From the NCBI RefSeq assembly GCF_902167145.1, contig NC_050098.1, positions 131,328,207 to 131,392,206 of the forward strand: DNA of 64,000 nt, read 5' to 3'. The notes under the pieces are model-generated. The model was not told the DNA's origin. It searched no databases and worked only from the letters and a program-made list of their open reading frames with translations. This DNA comes from Zea mays (taxonomy: Eukaryota; Streptophyta; Magnoliopsida; Poales; Poaceae). This document shows positions 32,254 through 43,437 of the stretch, one piece after another. Positions within the stretch are counted from its first letter, which is position 1, and each line of letters opens with the position of its first letter. The position numbers and the translations under genes are program-made.

Positions 32254-33591
32254 TGAGAGCACCTAGAGGGGGGGTGAATAGGTGATCCTGTGAAACTTGA
32301 AAACTTAAGCCACAAAACTTGGTTAATCGTTAGCACAATAATTGCCAAGTGGCTAGAGAGGAGTCAAAACACAATAACCACAAGAAATCAATCACAGAGA
32401 TGGCACGGTGGTTATCCCGTGGTTCGGCCAAGACCAACGCTTGCCTACTCCACGTTGTGGCGTCCCAACGGACGAGGGTTGCAATCAACCCCTCTCAAGC
32501 GGTCCAAAGACCCACTTGAATACCACGGTGTTTTGCTTGCTTTTTCTCAATCCCGTTTGCGAGGAATCTCCACAACTTGGAGCCTCTCGCCCTTACACTT
32601 GAAATTCACAATGAAGCACGGAGCAAGGGAGGGATTAGCAACGCACTCAAGACAAGAAATCACAGCAACACCACGCACACAAGTCGCAACGAGAGCTCAC
32701 AACACAACTCAAAGAGTTCACTACTCAACTAGAGCTCTAATTGCTATCGCAAAGAATCAAAGGCGCGGAATCGATGTCTTGGTGCTTAGGAATGTTGTAG
32801 GAATGCTTGGTGTACTCCTCCATGCGCCTAGGGGTCCCTTTTATAGCCCCAAGGCAGCTAGGAGCCGTTGAGAGCAATCATGGAAGGCTGATCTTGCCTT
32901 CTGTCGTCTGGCGCACCGAACAGTCCGGTGCACACCGGACATGTCCGGTGCCCGATTTCTTTCCATAAACGGCGCAGTCGACCGTTGGCAGCCTGAGAGC
33001 CGTTGGCGCACCGGACATGTCCGGTGCACACCGGACAGTCCGGTGCCTTCTTCTAGCCGTTGGCTCGGCCACGTGTCCCGCGTAGATTGCGCGGCCGACC
33101 GTTGGCCCGACCGACCGTTGGCTCACCAGACAGTCCGGTGCACACCGGACAGTCCGGTGAATTATAGCCGTACGTCGCCGATGAATTCCCGAGAGCGACG
33201 AGTTCGCCTGTGAACGGCCCACCGGACAGTCCGGTGCACCACCGGACAACCCGGTGAATTATAGCCGTACACCGCCGTCGAAGTCCCGAGAGCAGCCATT
33301 TTGCTCGAGCCAGCCTGGCGCACCGGACACTGTCCGGTGCACCACCGGACAGTCCGGTGCTCCCAGACTGAGCAGATTCTTGGCTGCTCGAGCCAAGACC
33401 TTTCCAATCGGATTTTTCCTGTTTCCAGCACTTAGACACAATACATTAGTCTCTAAAACAATGTACTAAGTCTGAGAAACATACCTTTATCCTTGATTTG
33501 CACTTTGTCCACCATTTTACACTTAGGCACTTGTGTTGGACACTAAATCACCAAAATACTTAGAAATGGCCAAGGGCACATTTCCCTTTCA
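32254..33591 (-). repeat. 3' LTR of RT10 (1338 bp)
   Basis: Plus-strand bounds TGAGAGCACC and CCCTTTCA. Contains many copies of ACCGGACAGTCCGGTGC-like inverted-repeat words between 32908 and 33362. Carries 22 bp absent from the other LTR near 32918. Confidence 0.95.
32908..33362. repeat. Dispersed CCGGACAGTCCGG palindromes in RT10 LTR
   Basis: About a dozen copies of CACCGGACAGTCCGGTGC or variants, each a near-perfect palindrome, are spread over 450 bp. The array is duplicated in the other LTR at about 40685-41115. Confidence 0.9.
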
Positions 33592-34377
33592 ATCTCCCCC
33601 TTTTTGGTGATTTATGCCAACACAACATAAAGCAAGTAGAACAAGTATAAAATCAATTCAACTAAGAACTCAAAGTTGTTTTGAATCAAATTTGACATAT
33701 ATGGATCACTCTATGCCACCACTTGGTTTGTTTTTGCAAATCAAACTCAAATTCCTATCTCTAAGTCAAATCCACTTGTAGAGACATAAGGAGAGGTTTT
33801 CCAAAGAAATTTGATCAAGGATTTCAAAAACTCCCTCTTTTTCCCGTAATCAACACTTCTCCCCACAAGAGGCCAACTTTTGACATAAGAGACAATAAAA
33901 GAGTTTTGACACCCAAAAGCTCTAATCTACTATTTTCAAAATTTCTCAAGTGGTAGCTGATCCATCTATTGCTTTGGCCTTTATTTTCTCCCCCTTTGGC
34001 ATCAAGCACCAAAACGGGATCAATCTTGGCCCTTTAACCCCATTGCCTCACCAAAATCTTCAAATAAGAGTACAAAGGCAATAAGAGTATAAAGATGAAC
34101 TTGGAAAAGTTACTCTTTTCATCGGAGTGCAGTGGAAGTCTTGCATGGTCCAAGTCCACCTTTTCCCTTTCAATCCTCCTTTGAGACTAAAACAACCAAA
34201 CTCAAGAATATGGTTAGTCTCAAAGGGTCAAGTTGTAGCATAGCTCCCCTAAATATGTGCATCACTTGCAAAAAGGACTTGTGAGGTCCAGGGAGTGTTT
34301 GTACAACTTGAACACCACAATAAGCAACAAATGCAGAATGAACATGATCAAAGGCATAAACACATATATGCTACAAT
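33592..34377 (-). other. RT10 polypurine tract and 3' untranslated region
   Basis: On the element strand, a purine run AAAAAGGGGGAGAT (plus 33592-33605) abuts the 3' LTR. The remainder to 34377 is non-coding and includes a second GATTGAAAGGGAAA word near 34165, like RT2. Confidence 0.85.
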
Positions 34378-36870
34378 TCAATCCAAGTTCCGTGAATCTA
34401 GGACATTTAGCTCACTACGCAGCCTGCAAAAGGTCTTTTCATCTAAAGGCTTAGTGAAGATATCGGCTAGCTGGTTCTCGGTGCTAACATGAAACACTTT
34501 GATATCTCCCTTTTGCTGGTGGTCTCTCAAAAAGTGATGCCGGATGTCAATGTGCTTTGTGCGGCTGTGCTCAACAAGATTTTCCGCTATTCGGATAGCA
34601 CTCTCATTATCACATAGGAGTGGGACTTTGCTCAGATTGTAGCCAAAGTCCCGGAGGGATTGCCTCATCCAAAGTAGTTGCGCGCAACACTGTCCTGCGG
34701 CAACGTACTCGGCCTCAGCGGTGGATAGGGCAACGGAAGTTTGTTTCTTAGAGTTCCATGACACCAGGGACCTTCCTAAGAATTGGCACGTCCCTGATGT
34801 ACTCTTCCTATCGACCTTACATCCAGCATAGTCGGAATCTAAATATCCAATCAAGTCAAAGTTAGACCCCTTTTGATACCAGATCCCGAAGCAAGGCGTA
34901 GCGACTAAATATCTAAGAATTCGCTTCACAACCACTAAGTGACACTCCTTAGGATCGGATTGAAATCTAGCACACATACATACGCTAAGCATAATATCCG
35001 GTCTACTAGCACATAAATAAAGCAAAGAACCTATCATGGACCGGTATGCTTTTTGATCAACGGACTTACCACCTTTGTTGAGGTCGGTGTGTCCGTCGGA
35101 TCCCATCGGCGTCTTTGCGGGCATGGCGTCCTTCATCCCAAACCACTTTAGCAAGTCTTGCGTGTACTTCGTTTGGGAGATGAAGGTGCCGTCCTTGAGT
35201 TGCTTCACTTGGAACCCAAGGAAGTAGTTCAACTCGCCCATCATCGACATCTCGAATTTCTGCGTCATCACCCTGCTAAACTCTTCACAAGACTTTTGAT
35301 TAGTAGAACCAAATATTATGTCATCGACATAAATTTGGCACACAAAAAGATCACCATCGCAAGTCTTAGTGAAAAGAGTTGGATCGGCTTTCCCAACCTT
35401 GAAAGCATTAGCAATTAAAAAGTCTCTAAGGCATTCATACCATGCTCTTGGGGCTTGCTTAAGTCCATAGAGCGCCTTAGAGAGCTTACACACGTGGTCG
35501 GGGTACCGTTCATCCTCGAAGCCAGGGGGTTGCTCCACGTACACCTCCTCCTTGATCGGCCCATTGAGGAAAGCGCTCTTCATATCCATTTGGTACAACC
35601 TGAAAGAATGGTGAGCGGCATATGCTAGCAAGATACGAATTGATTCTAGCCTAGCCACAGGAGCAAACGTCTCCTCAAAGTCCAAACCTGCGACTTGGGC
35701 ATAACCTTTTGCCACAAGTCGAGCCTTGTTCCTCGTCACCACCCCGTGCTCGTCCTGTTTGTTGCGGAACACCCACTTGGTTCCCACAACATTTTGCTTG
35801 GGACGAGGCACCAGTGTCCAAACTTCATTGCGCTTGAAGTTGTTGAGTTCCTCCTGCATGGCCAACACCCAGTCCGGATCTAGCAAGGCCTCTTCTACCC
35901 TGAAAGGCTCAATAGAAGAGACAAAGGAGTAATGCTCACAAAAATTAACTAATCTTGAACGAGTAGTTACTCCCTTGCTAATATCACCCAATATCTGGTC
36001 GACGGGATGATCCCTTTGGATCGTCGCTCGAACTTGGGTTGGAGGTGCCTGAGGTGCTTCTTCCTCTTCAACTTGAACATCTTGTGCTCCCCCTTGATCA
36101 TGCGCCTCCACTTGAGGTACCTGTTCGTCGTCTTGGGTTGGGGGATGCACCATAGTTGAGGAAGATGGTTGATCTTGCTCCAATTGTTCCCGAGGCAGTA
36201 CATCTCCAATCGTCATGGTGCGTATCGCGGCCGTTGGAACGTCTTCTTCATCTACATCATCAAGATCAACAACTTGCTCTCTTGGAGAGCCATTAGTCTC
36301 ATCAAATACAACGTCGCTAGAGACTTCAACCAAACCCGATGATTTGTTGAAGACCCTATACGCCTTTGTATTTGAATCATAACCTAATAAAAACCCTTCT
36401 ACAGCTTTGGGAGCAAATTTGGAATTCCTACCCTTCTTCACTAGAATGTAGCATTTACTCCCAAATACACGAAAGTATGATACATTGGGTTTGTTACCAG
36501 TTAGCAGCTCGTATGAGGTCTTCTTGAGGAGGCGGTGAAGATAGACCCTGTTGATGGCGTGGCAAGCCGTGTTTACGGCTTCCGACCAAAAACACTCGGG
36601 GGTCTTGAACTCTCCAAGCATAGTCCTCGCCATATCAATGAGTGTCCTGTTCTTCCTCTCTACCACACCATTTTGCTGAGGTGTGTAGGGAGCGGAGAAC
36701 TCGTGCTTGATCCCCTCCTCCTCAAGAAACTCCTCCACATGAAGATTCTTGAATTCGGACCCGTTGTCGCTCCTTATCTTCTTCACCTTGAGCTCAAACT
36801 CATTTTGAGCTCTCCTGAGGAAGCGCTTGAGGGTCCCTTGGGTTTCAGACTTATCCTGCAAAAAGAACAC
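34378..36870 (-). pseudogene. pol: RT10 pol: integrase C-half, reverse transcriptase, RNase H
   Basis: An open frame of 830 codons. It holds the second aspartate of the integrase catalytic triad (IRSDNGSEF) and the glutamate ([11 protein letters not shown]), then a hydrophilic linker. Copia reverse transcriptase follows ([37 protein letters not shown] and catalytic [11 protein letters not shown]), then RNase H ([15 protein letters not shown] motif [31 protein letters not shown]), ending NVLDSRNLD. This half looks intact, but it is cut from the upstream half by a TGA at 36946-36948 (a glycine position in relatives) and a one-base shift near 37028. RT makes cDNA from the element RNA in cytoplasmic particles. 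Confidence 0.95.
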
Positions 36871-36945
36871 CCAAGTGAAGCGGGAAAAGTCATCAACAAT
36901 AACTAGACCATACTTACTTCCTCCTATGCTCAGATAGGCGACGGG

Positions 36946-37583
36946 TCAGAAGAGGTCCATATGCAGCAGCTCCAGAGGTCTTGAAGTGGTCATCACATTC
37001 TTGCTGTGATGTGCTCCTCCCACTTGTTACCTGCTTGACAAGCTGCACAAGGTCTATCTTTTTCGAATTGCACGTTAGTCAAACCTATCACGTGTTCTCC
37101 CTTTAGAAGCTTGTGAAGGTTCTTCATCCCCACATGTGCTAAGCGGCGATGCCACAGCCAGCCCATGCTAGTCTTAGCGATTAAGCATGCATCTAGACCG
37201 GCCTCCTCTTTTGCAAAATCAACTAAATAAAGTTTGTCGTCTAGTACACCCTTAAATGCTAGTGAACCATCACTTCTTCTAAAGACAGACACATCTACAT
37301 TTGTAAATAGACAATTATATCCCATATTACATAATTGACTGACAGATAGTAAATTATATCCAAGAGACTCAACTAAAAACACATTAGAGATAGAGTGCTC
37401 ATTGGATATTGCAATCTTGCCTAAACCTTTCACCTTGCCTTGGTTCCCATCACCGAATATGATTGAATCTTGGGAATCCTTATTCTTGACGTAGGAGGTG
37501 AACATCTTCTTCTCCCCCGTCATATGGTTTGTGCATCTGCTGTCGATAATCCAGCTTGAGCCCCCGGATGCATAAACCTGCAA
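36946..37583 (-). pseudogene. pol: RT10 pol: protease and pre-integrase region, broken
   Basis: Follows gag directly. The aspartic protease motif reads WIIDSRCTNHMTG, so the active-site D-S-G is D-S-R (arginine codon at plus 37536-37538), expected to abolish cleavage. The pre-integrase zinc region follows (LWHRRLAHVGMKNL and CAACQAG, an HHCC-type finger). Near 37028 one base is missing relative to the frame that leads into the integrase core; after it the sequence continues in another frame through LELLHMDLF (first catalytic aspartate) to the TGA at 36946-36948. Confidence 0.92.
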
Positions 37584-37590
37584 GGCAAAT

Positions 37591-39981
37591 TTAGGCTTGG
37601 GTCTTAGGTACCCAACTCTTGTTGGGTCCTACAAGGTTAGTCACAATTTCCTTAGGGACCCAAATGCAAGCTTTATCACCCTTGCATTTTGCCCCTAATT
37701 TCCTAGCAACTATCTTCCTATCCTTTCTACAAATAGCAAAGAAAGCATTTAAAGCATGATAAATTGTAGAGGGACCATTCATAACTTTTCTAGGAACATG
37801 AACAATATTCTTCCTAGGCACATGATGAATATTTTTCCTAGGCATATCTCTACCATGCATATAGGAAGAACTGGAAGCATACATAGCATAAGAGTCATAG
37901 GCATGTGAATCAAAAGTATTACAACTCCTATGAGACTGTCTTCTATCATTGTACATAAAAGCATGGTTCTTTTTAGTACTACTTGCCATAGGGGCCTTCC
38001 CTTTCTCCTTGGCGGAGATGGGAGCCTTATGGCTTGTAAAGTTCTTGGCTTCCCTCTTGAAGCCAAGCCCATCCTTAATTGAGGGGTGTCTACCAATCGT
38101 GTAGGCATCCCTAGCAAATTTTAGTTTATCAAAATCACTTTTGCTAGCCTTAAGTTGGGCATTAAGACTAGCCATTTCATCATTTAACTTTGCAATAGAA
38201 GCTATGTGTTCACTACAACCATCAATATCAAAGTCTTTACATCTATTGCAAATAACAACATTTTCTACACAAGTTGTTGATTTACTAGCTATTTCTATCT
38301 TAGCATTCAAATCATCATTAATGCTCCTTAAGCTAGAAATCGTCTCATGGCAAGAAGATAATTCACAAGAAAGCATTTCATTTCTTTTAACTTCTAAAGC
38401 ATGAGATTTTTGTGCTTCTACAAATTTGTCATGTTCTTCATACAACAAATCTTCTTGTTTTTCTAAAAGCCTATTCTTATCATTCAAGGCATCAATTAAT
38501 TCATTAATTTTATCTACCTTGGTTCTATCTAGGCCCTTAAATAAACATGAATAATCTATTTCATCCTCATCACTAGATTCGTCCTCACTTGAAGAAGCAT
38601 AAGTAGAGTTTCGACTACATACCTTCTTCTCCCTTGCCATAAGGCATGTGTGACGCTCGTTGGGGAAGAGGGACGACTTGTTGAAGGCGGTGGCGGCGAG
38701 TCCTTCATTGTCGGAGTCGGAGGAGGAGCGATCCGAGTCCCACTCCTTTCCTAGATGTGCCTCGCCCTTGGCCTTCTTGTAATTTTTCTTCTTTTCCCTC
38801 TTGCTCCCGTGTTCCTGGTCACTTTCATTATCGGGACAGTTAGCAATAAAATGACCAATCTTACCGCATTTGAAGCATGAGTGCTTCCCCTTGGCTTTGG
38901 TCTTGCTTGGCTGTCCCTTGCGACCCTTAAGCGCCGTCTTGAATCTCTTGATGATGAGGACCGTCTCTTCATCATTAAGTCCGGTGGCCTCAATTTGTGC
39001 TACCTTGCTGGGTAACGCCTCCTTGCTCCTTGTTGCCTTGAGAGCAACGGGTTGAGGCTCATTGATTGGACCGTTTAGAGCGTCGTCCACGTACCTCGCT
39101 TCCTTGATCATCATTCGCCCGCTTACGAATTTTCCAAGGACTTCTTCGGGCGACATTTTGGTGTACCTGGGATTCTCACGAATGTTATTCACCAAATGAG
39201 GATCAAGAACGGTAAAGGACCTTAGCATCAATCGGACGACGTCGTGGTCCGTCCATCGCGTGCTTCCGTAGCTCCTTATTTTGTTGATAAGGGTCTTGAG
39301 CCGGTTGTATGTTTGTGTCGGCTCCTCGCCCCTTATCATCACGAATCGTCCAAGCTCGCCCTCCACCAACTCCATCTTGGTGAGCAAGGTGGCGTCGTTC
39401 CCCTCATGTGAAATCTTGAGGGTGTCCCAGATCTGCTTGGCGTTATCCAAGCCACTCACTTTGTGATATTCATCCCTGCACAATGAAGCTAGAAGAACAG
39501 TAGTAGCTTGTGCATTCTTATGAATTTGCTCATTAATGAACATGGGACTATCCGAACTATCAAAGTGCATTCCACTCTCTACAATCTCCCATATACTAGG
39601 ATGGAGAGAGAACAAGTGACTACGCATTTTGTGACTCCAAAATCCGTAGTCCTCTCCATCAAAATGAGGAGGTTTACCAAGTGGAATAGATAATAAATAA
39701 GCATTTGCACTTTGAGGAATACGAGAGTAGTCAAAAGAAAAGTTCGAATTGACCGGTTTCCTTCTCTCGTAGTCGTTGTGGTCGTCGTCCTTTTGGGAGG
39801 AAGTAGACTCATCGCTGTCATCGTAGTAGACGATCTCCTTGATGCGCCTCGTCTTCTTCTTCTTCCCTTCTTTCCGTCTATGGCCCGAGCCGGAGTCGGT
39901 AGGCTTGTCGTCCTTCGGCTTGTTGACGAAGGATTCCTTCTCTTTATCGTTGATCATGATACCCTTCCCCTTAGGATCCAT
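37591..39981 (-). CDS. gag: RT10 Gag polyprotein (796 aa)
   Basis: Structural protein that forms the virus-like particle and packages element RNA. ATG at 39981 (MDPKGKGIMIN) lies about 30 bp after the primer site and opens a frame of 796 codons without interruption. Features: basic N-terminus, UBN2-type copia gag domain at about residues 100-300 (DGEDYGFWSHKMRSHLF, AKQIWDTLKISHEG, LGRFVMIRGEEPTQTYNRL), zinc knuckle CFKCGKIGHFIANC near residue 370, an acidic serine-rich stretch, a coiled-coil-like region (residues about 490-620) and a C-terminus ending WVPKTQA. The stop TAA is followed within 8 bp by the pol frame in a different register, so pol would need frameshifting or another bypass. It is long compared with many copia gag proteins but usual for Opie/Ji. 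Confidence 0.93.
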   Translation of the reverse strand: MDPKGKGIMINDKEKESFVNKPKDDKPTDSGSGHRRKEGKKKKTRRIKEIVYYDDSDESTSSQKDDDHNDYERRKPVNSNFSFDYSRIPQSANAYLLSIPLGKPPHFDGEDYGFWSHKMRSHLFSLHPSIWEIVESGMHFDSSDSPMFINEQIHKNAQATTVLLASLCRDEYHKVSGLDNAKQIWDTLKISHEGNDATLLTKMELVEGELGRFVMIRGEEPTQTYNRLKTLINKIRSYGSTRWTDHDVVRLMLRSFTVLDPHLVNNIRENPRYTKMSPEEVLGKFVSGRMMIKEARYVDDALNGPINEPQPVALKATRSKEALPSKVAQIEATGLNDEETVLIIKRFKTALKGRKGQPSKTKAKGKHSCFKCGKIGHFIANCPDNESDQEHGSKREKKKNYKKAKGEAHLGKEWDSDRSSSDSDNEGLAATAFNKSSLFPNERHTCLMAREKKVCSRNSTYASSSEDESSDEDEIDYSCLFKGLDRTKVDKINELIDALNDKNRLLEKQEDLLYEEHDKFVEAQKSHALEVKRNEMLSCELSSCHETISSLRSINDDLNAKIEIASKSTTCVENVVICNRCKDFDIDGCSEHIASIAKLNDEMASLNAQLKASKSDFDKLKFARDAYTIGRHPSIKDGLGFKREAKNFTSHKAPISAKEKGKAPMASSTKKNHAFMYNDRRQSHRSCNTFDSHAYDSYAMYASSSSYMHGRDMPRKNIHHVPRKNIVHVPRKVMNGPSTIYHALNAFFAICRKDRKIVARKLGAKCKGDKACIWVPKEIVTNLVGPNKSWVPKTQA

Positions 39982-40012
39982 CTCTTTGGGCGGTTAGTCC
40001 CTTTGTGAAGAG

Positions 40013-40029
40013 AATGGCTCTGATACCCA
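40013..40029 (-). other. Primer-binding site of RT10
   Basis: On the minus strand, TGGGTATCAGAGCCATT follows the 5' LTR, matching initiator methionine tRNA with one extra G relative to TGGTATCAGAGCC. Confidence 0.85.
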
Positions 40030-40030
40030 T

Positions 40031-41346
40031 TGAGAGCACCTAGAGGGGGGGTGAATAGGTGATCCTGTGAAACTTGAAAACTTAAGCCACAAAACTTGGT
40101 TAATCGTTAGCACAATAATTGCCAAGTGGCTAGAGAGGAGTCAAAACACAATAACCACAAGAAATCAATCACAGAGATGGCACGGTGGTTATCCCGTGGT
40201 TCGGCCAAGACCAACGCTTGCCTACTCCACGTTGTGGCGTCCCAACGGACAAGGGTTGCAATCAACCCCTCTCAAGCGGTCCAAAGACCCACTTGAATAC
40301 CACAGTGTTTTGCTTGCTTTTTCTCAATCCCGTTTGCGAGGAATCTCCACAACTTGGAGCCTCTCGCCCTTACACTTGAATTCACAAAGAAGCACGGAGC
40401 AAGGGAGGGATTAGCAACGCACTCAAGACAAGAAATCACAGCAACACCACGCACACAAGTCGCAACGTTTGCTCACAACACAACTCAAAGAGTTCACTAC
40501 TCAACTAGAGCTCTAATTGCTATCGCAAAGAATCAAAGGCGCGGAATCGATGTCTTGGTGCTTAGGAATGTTGTAGGAATGCTTGGTGTACTCCTCCATG
40601 CGCCTAGGGGTCCCTTTTATAGCCCCAAGGCAGCTAGGAGTCGTTGAGAGCAATCATGGAAGGTTGATTTTGCCTTCTGTCGTCTGGCGCACCGGACAGT
40701 CCGGTGCCCGATTTATTTCCATAAACGGCGCAGTCGACCGTTGGCAGCCTGAGAGCCGTTGGCGCACCGGACATGTCCGGTGCACACCGGACAGTCCGGT
40801 GCCTTCTTCTAGCCGTTGTTCGGCCACGTGTCCCGCGCAGATTGCGCGGCCGACCGTTGGCCCGACCGACCGTTGGCTCACCGGACAGTCCGGTGCACAC
40901 CGGACAGTCTGGTGAATTATAGCTCTACGTCGCCGATGAATTCCCGAGAGCGACGAGTTCGCCTGTGAACGGCCCATCGGACAGTCCGGTGCACCACCGG
41001 ACAGCCCGGTGAATTATAGCCGTACACCGCCGTCGAAGTCCCGAGAGCAGCCATTTTGCTCGAGCCAGCCTGGCGCACCGGACACTGTCTGGTGCACCAC
41101 CGGACAGTCCAGTGCTCCCAGACTGAGCAGATTCTTGGCTGCTCGAGCCAAGACCTTTCCAATCGGATTTTTCCTGTTTCCAGCACTTAGACACAATACA
41201 TTAGTCTCTAAAACAATGTACTAAGTCTGAGAAACATACCTTTATCCTTGATTTGCACTTTGTCCACCATTTTACACTTAGGCACTTGTGTTGGACACTA
41301 AATCACCAAAATACTTAGAAATGGCCAAGGCCACATTTCCCTTTCA
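40031..41346 (-). repeat. 5' LTR of RT10 (1316 bp)
   Basis: Plus-strand bounds TGAGAGCACC and CCCTTTCA, followed by CCGAG at 41347-41351. Differs from the 3' LTR mainly by transitions and a 22-bp gap. Confidence 0.95.
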
Positions 41347-42564
41347 CCGAGGTAGAATTCAGGGTGGTGGCTGAACAGATTGGCACCAGGGACTTGGTGC
41401 AGGAATACCTAGCCAACCGGATGTATCCAACGTCGAGTGATTGGGGGATGATGAACATGAAGGGAACAAAGAAGAAATATGAACTTGTTCAATTACCTTA
41501 TCGCTTCAAATTTGAAAAACAGTTCAAGGAGCCCTGCCAAGAATGGCTCGAAATGATTGAAACTATGTGTAATGAAATTTTGGGGAACTATACCAAAAAA
41601 GAAGACCAATTAATGACAGCAGCCTTCGGCACCCGGCCTAAGCGAAGGTTGAACCGGGTAATGGACGCTCTAAAATTTGAATACCCTGATTATGAGCAGC
41701 TCAACAAGGGTGCCAAAGGGGCAAAAGGATTGTTAGCGTTCTGAACAGACAAGCTGCCAGAATGGTGAAGGAGGATGAGAAGATTTTAAAGAAGAGAAAA
41801 TCCACTCCTGAGTCGAAGGTGGCAGCTTTGAAGAAAAGAAAATATGCAACTCCAGAGCCGAAGGTGACCGAGGTAGAAGAGGAGACTCCTTCAACACCTC
41901 CTGCTGCCGAAGTGGCAGAAGTTTTAAAGGTAACGACTGAATCTCTACCTATCAAGCTGCTAAGTCCTCTGGGACCGGAACTGACGAAGCTTTTACAGAA
42001 GAAGGATGAACCTTCAGCTACAAAAAGGTGGTCGTGCAGAAAAAGCGAAGGATCGGTACTGTAATGGAAGCCATTGAACGGACGCCACCATCGGCCTCGG
42101 CCACTGCCGAAGCAAATACTTCTGCTGAAGCTGCAGCTGCCACTGAAGCTGCCAACTTGGAGAGCACACTATCTGGAATTGATAAATTGCTATTGGGTAT
42201 GCCTACAGAAGAAACAGATGCAGCTACAGAAAAGGTCATGGCCCTAGTGCCTGACAAAGGAAAGAAAATTGCTGATGTTGCTTCGGAGGATAAAGACTTC
42301 GACCTTCGGAACCTGGTCGAGCAAGAACTATCTGAGGTCGAAAAGAAGGAGCTATAGGAATATGGCATTTTCTGTGGCTACCAGCCAGGAGCCATGCTCT
42401 TTGGTGGGATCGATGAAGAGGCCTTAGGATGCGTTCGCGACCGCAATGGGGCAAAGAGAATCGGCAGTCTATCGAAGAGTGTCGGTTTTCCGAAGCTCAA
42501 AGCTGATATTAGCAGCTACCGGCGACAACATATCGTCGGCAGTTTGTTTTATTCCAACTTCAAG

Positions 42565-42646
42565 GTAAAATTATAGTAATGAAGTAAAATTTTACTTTTT
42601 ATTTCTGCGATGAACCAAGTTTGATGATGAAAGTTTATTTCTACAG
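42565..42646 (+). other. Intron 1 of the RT9 antisense gene (82 bp)
   Basis: CAAG|GTAAAA donor and TTCTACAG|A acceptor, at the position homologous to intron 1 of RT4 and RT7. Confidence 0.8.
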
Positions 42647-43345
42647 AGTATGCTGCTAAGCAAAGCACTATGAATGCAGCAAGACCTCGAAGATAAAAAG
42701 AACGAAATTATAATCGAGGGTTTAGAAAATAAAATTAAAGAGTACGAAGCTTCTCTTGAGAAGAAAGATTTTATGCTTCAGGCAATGGAGGGTTCCCTTG
42801 CAGAAGCGCAAGCCAAAAATACAAGATTAAACGGGGAACTTCTCCAAAAATCAGAGAGCTTCGAACAAGAGAGAAAAAAATTACAGACAAAATACGAAGC
42901 TGAAGCTGTCGAAAATACAAAGTTGCAGCAATCTTTGAAAGAGCTTCGGAACATGTGTTTGGGTTTTGGCAGCCGCTGCCTACAGCGATTGAAAAAGGTT
43001 TTCAACTCAGTTAGAGCCAGCGCTGAAAAGTTTACCCCTTCGTCCGAAAACATATCAAGCACCTTCGAACACATTGAAGGCGAAGTCGATGCGCTTGATG
43101 AAGTAATAGCGGGGCACGATGACTTCTGTGCCCTGCTAGCTTCTCGCGGCACAGCTGCAGCATTTCTGAAAGCTGGCTATACGCACACGAAGATTGTGAA
43201 TAGACCAACCTTCAGCCTATCTTCAACAGATTTGGTTGATATTCCCAGTGAAGCCCGAAGCATAGGGAGCAGATTTATAACACAAATTTGGGCGAAGGGT
43301 GGTCGGAATTTGGCTGGTGACGAGGCCCGAAGCTTGCTTAAGCCG

Positions 43346-43416
43346 GTATGAAACTTATACCTGATGCTTACCTTTTCTTGTATTACTTTTTACCTTATAC
43401 GGTTTGTTGTGTGTAG
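43346..43416 (+). other. Intron 2 of the RT9 antisense gene (71 bp)
   Basis: CCG|GTATGA donor and GTGTGTAG|GATGATG acceptor. It leads to a seven-codon acidic last exon ending at 43437. Confidence 0.7.
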
Positions 43417-43437
43417 GATGATGATGTCGAAGATTAA

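Larger units (their letters stand above)
32254..41346 (-). mobile_element. RT10: Opie/Ji-like Ty1-copia element, full length
   Basis: 9093 bp, minus-oriented, TSD CCGAG. Order on its strand: 5' LTR 40031-41346, iMet-type primer site, gag 39981-37591, pol with integrase before reverse transcriptase (copia order), polypurine tract, 3' LTR 32254-33591. LTR start (TGAAAGGGAAATG on its strand) and the ACCGGACAGTCCGGTGC repeats are characteristic of maize Opie/Ji elements as I know them. The two LTRs differ at about 20 positions plus a 22-bp gap (near 1.5%), about 0.6 million years at 1.3e-8. Gag looks intact, but pol has a missense protease site, a frameshift and a stop, so it is not autonomous. 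Confidence 0.96.
31433..43437 (+). pseudogene. RT9 antisense accessory gene, PF04195-like, split by RT10, broken
   Basis: The most diverged of the three homologues. Exon 1 runs from ATG 31433 (MVRARSTARV) to 32253 and from 41352 to 42564: an acidic stretch, the PF04195-like region (VVVFKSFFRVGLRLPLNE, IYLHQLTPNAI, FIWALRSQGM), GTRDLVQEYLANRMYP, RPKRRLNRVMDALKFEYPDY and a region matching GFPKLKADI. Intron 1 is 42565-42646, exon 2 42647-43345 (coiled-coil-like), intron 2 43346-43416, exon 3 43417-43437 ending DDDVED. Stops at 31574, 31741 and about 41742, and a TGA early in exon 2 (about 42671), disable it. RT10 sits at CCGAG inside exon 1. Intron positions match RT4 despite low overall similarity. 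Confidence 0.8.

Noticed and set aside
32290..32871. 193-codon open frame in the RT10 LTR
   Set aside because: It runs against the element within the LTR, is broken in the other LTR copy by an indel, and has no domain.
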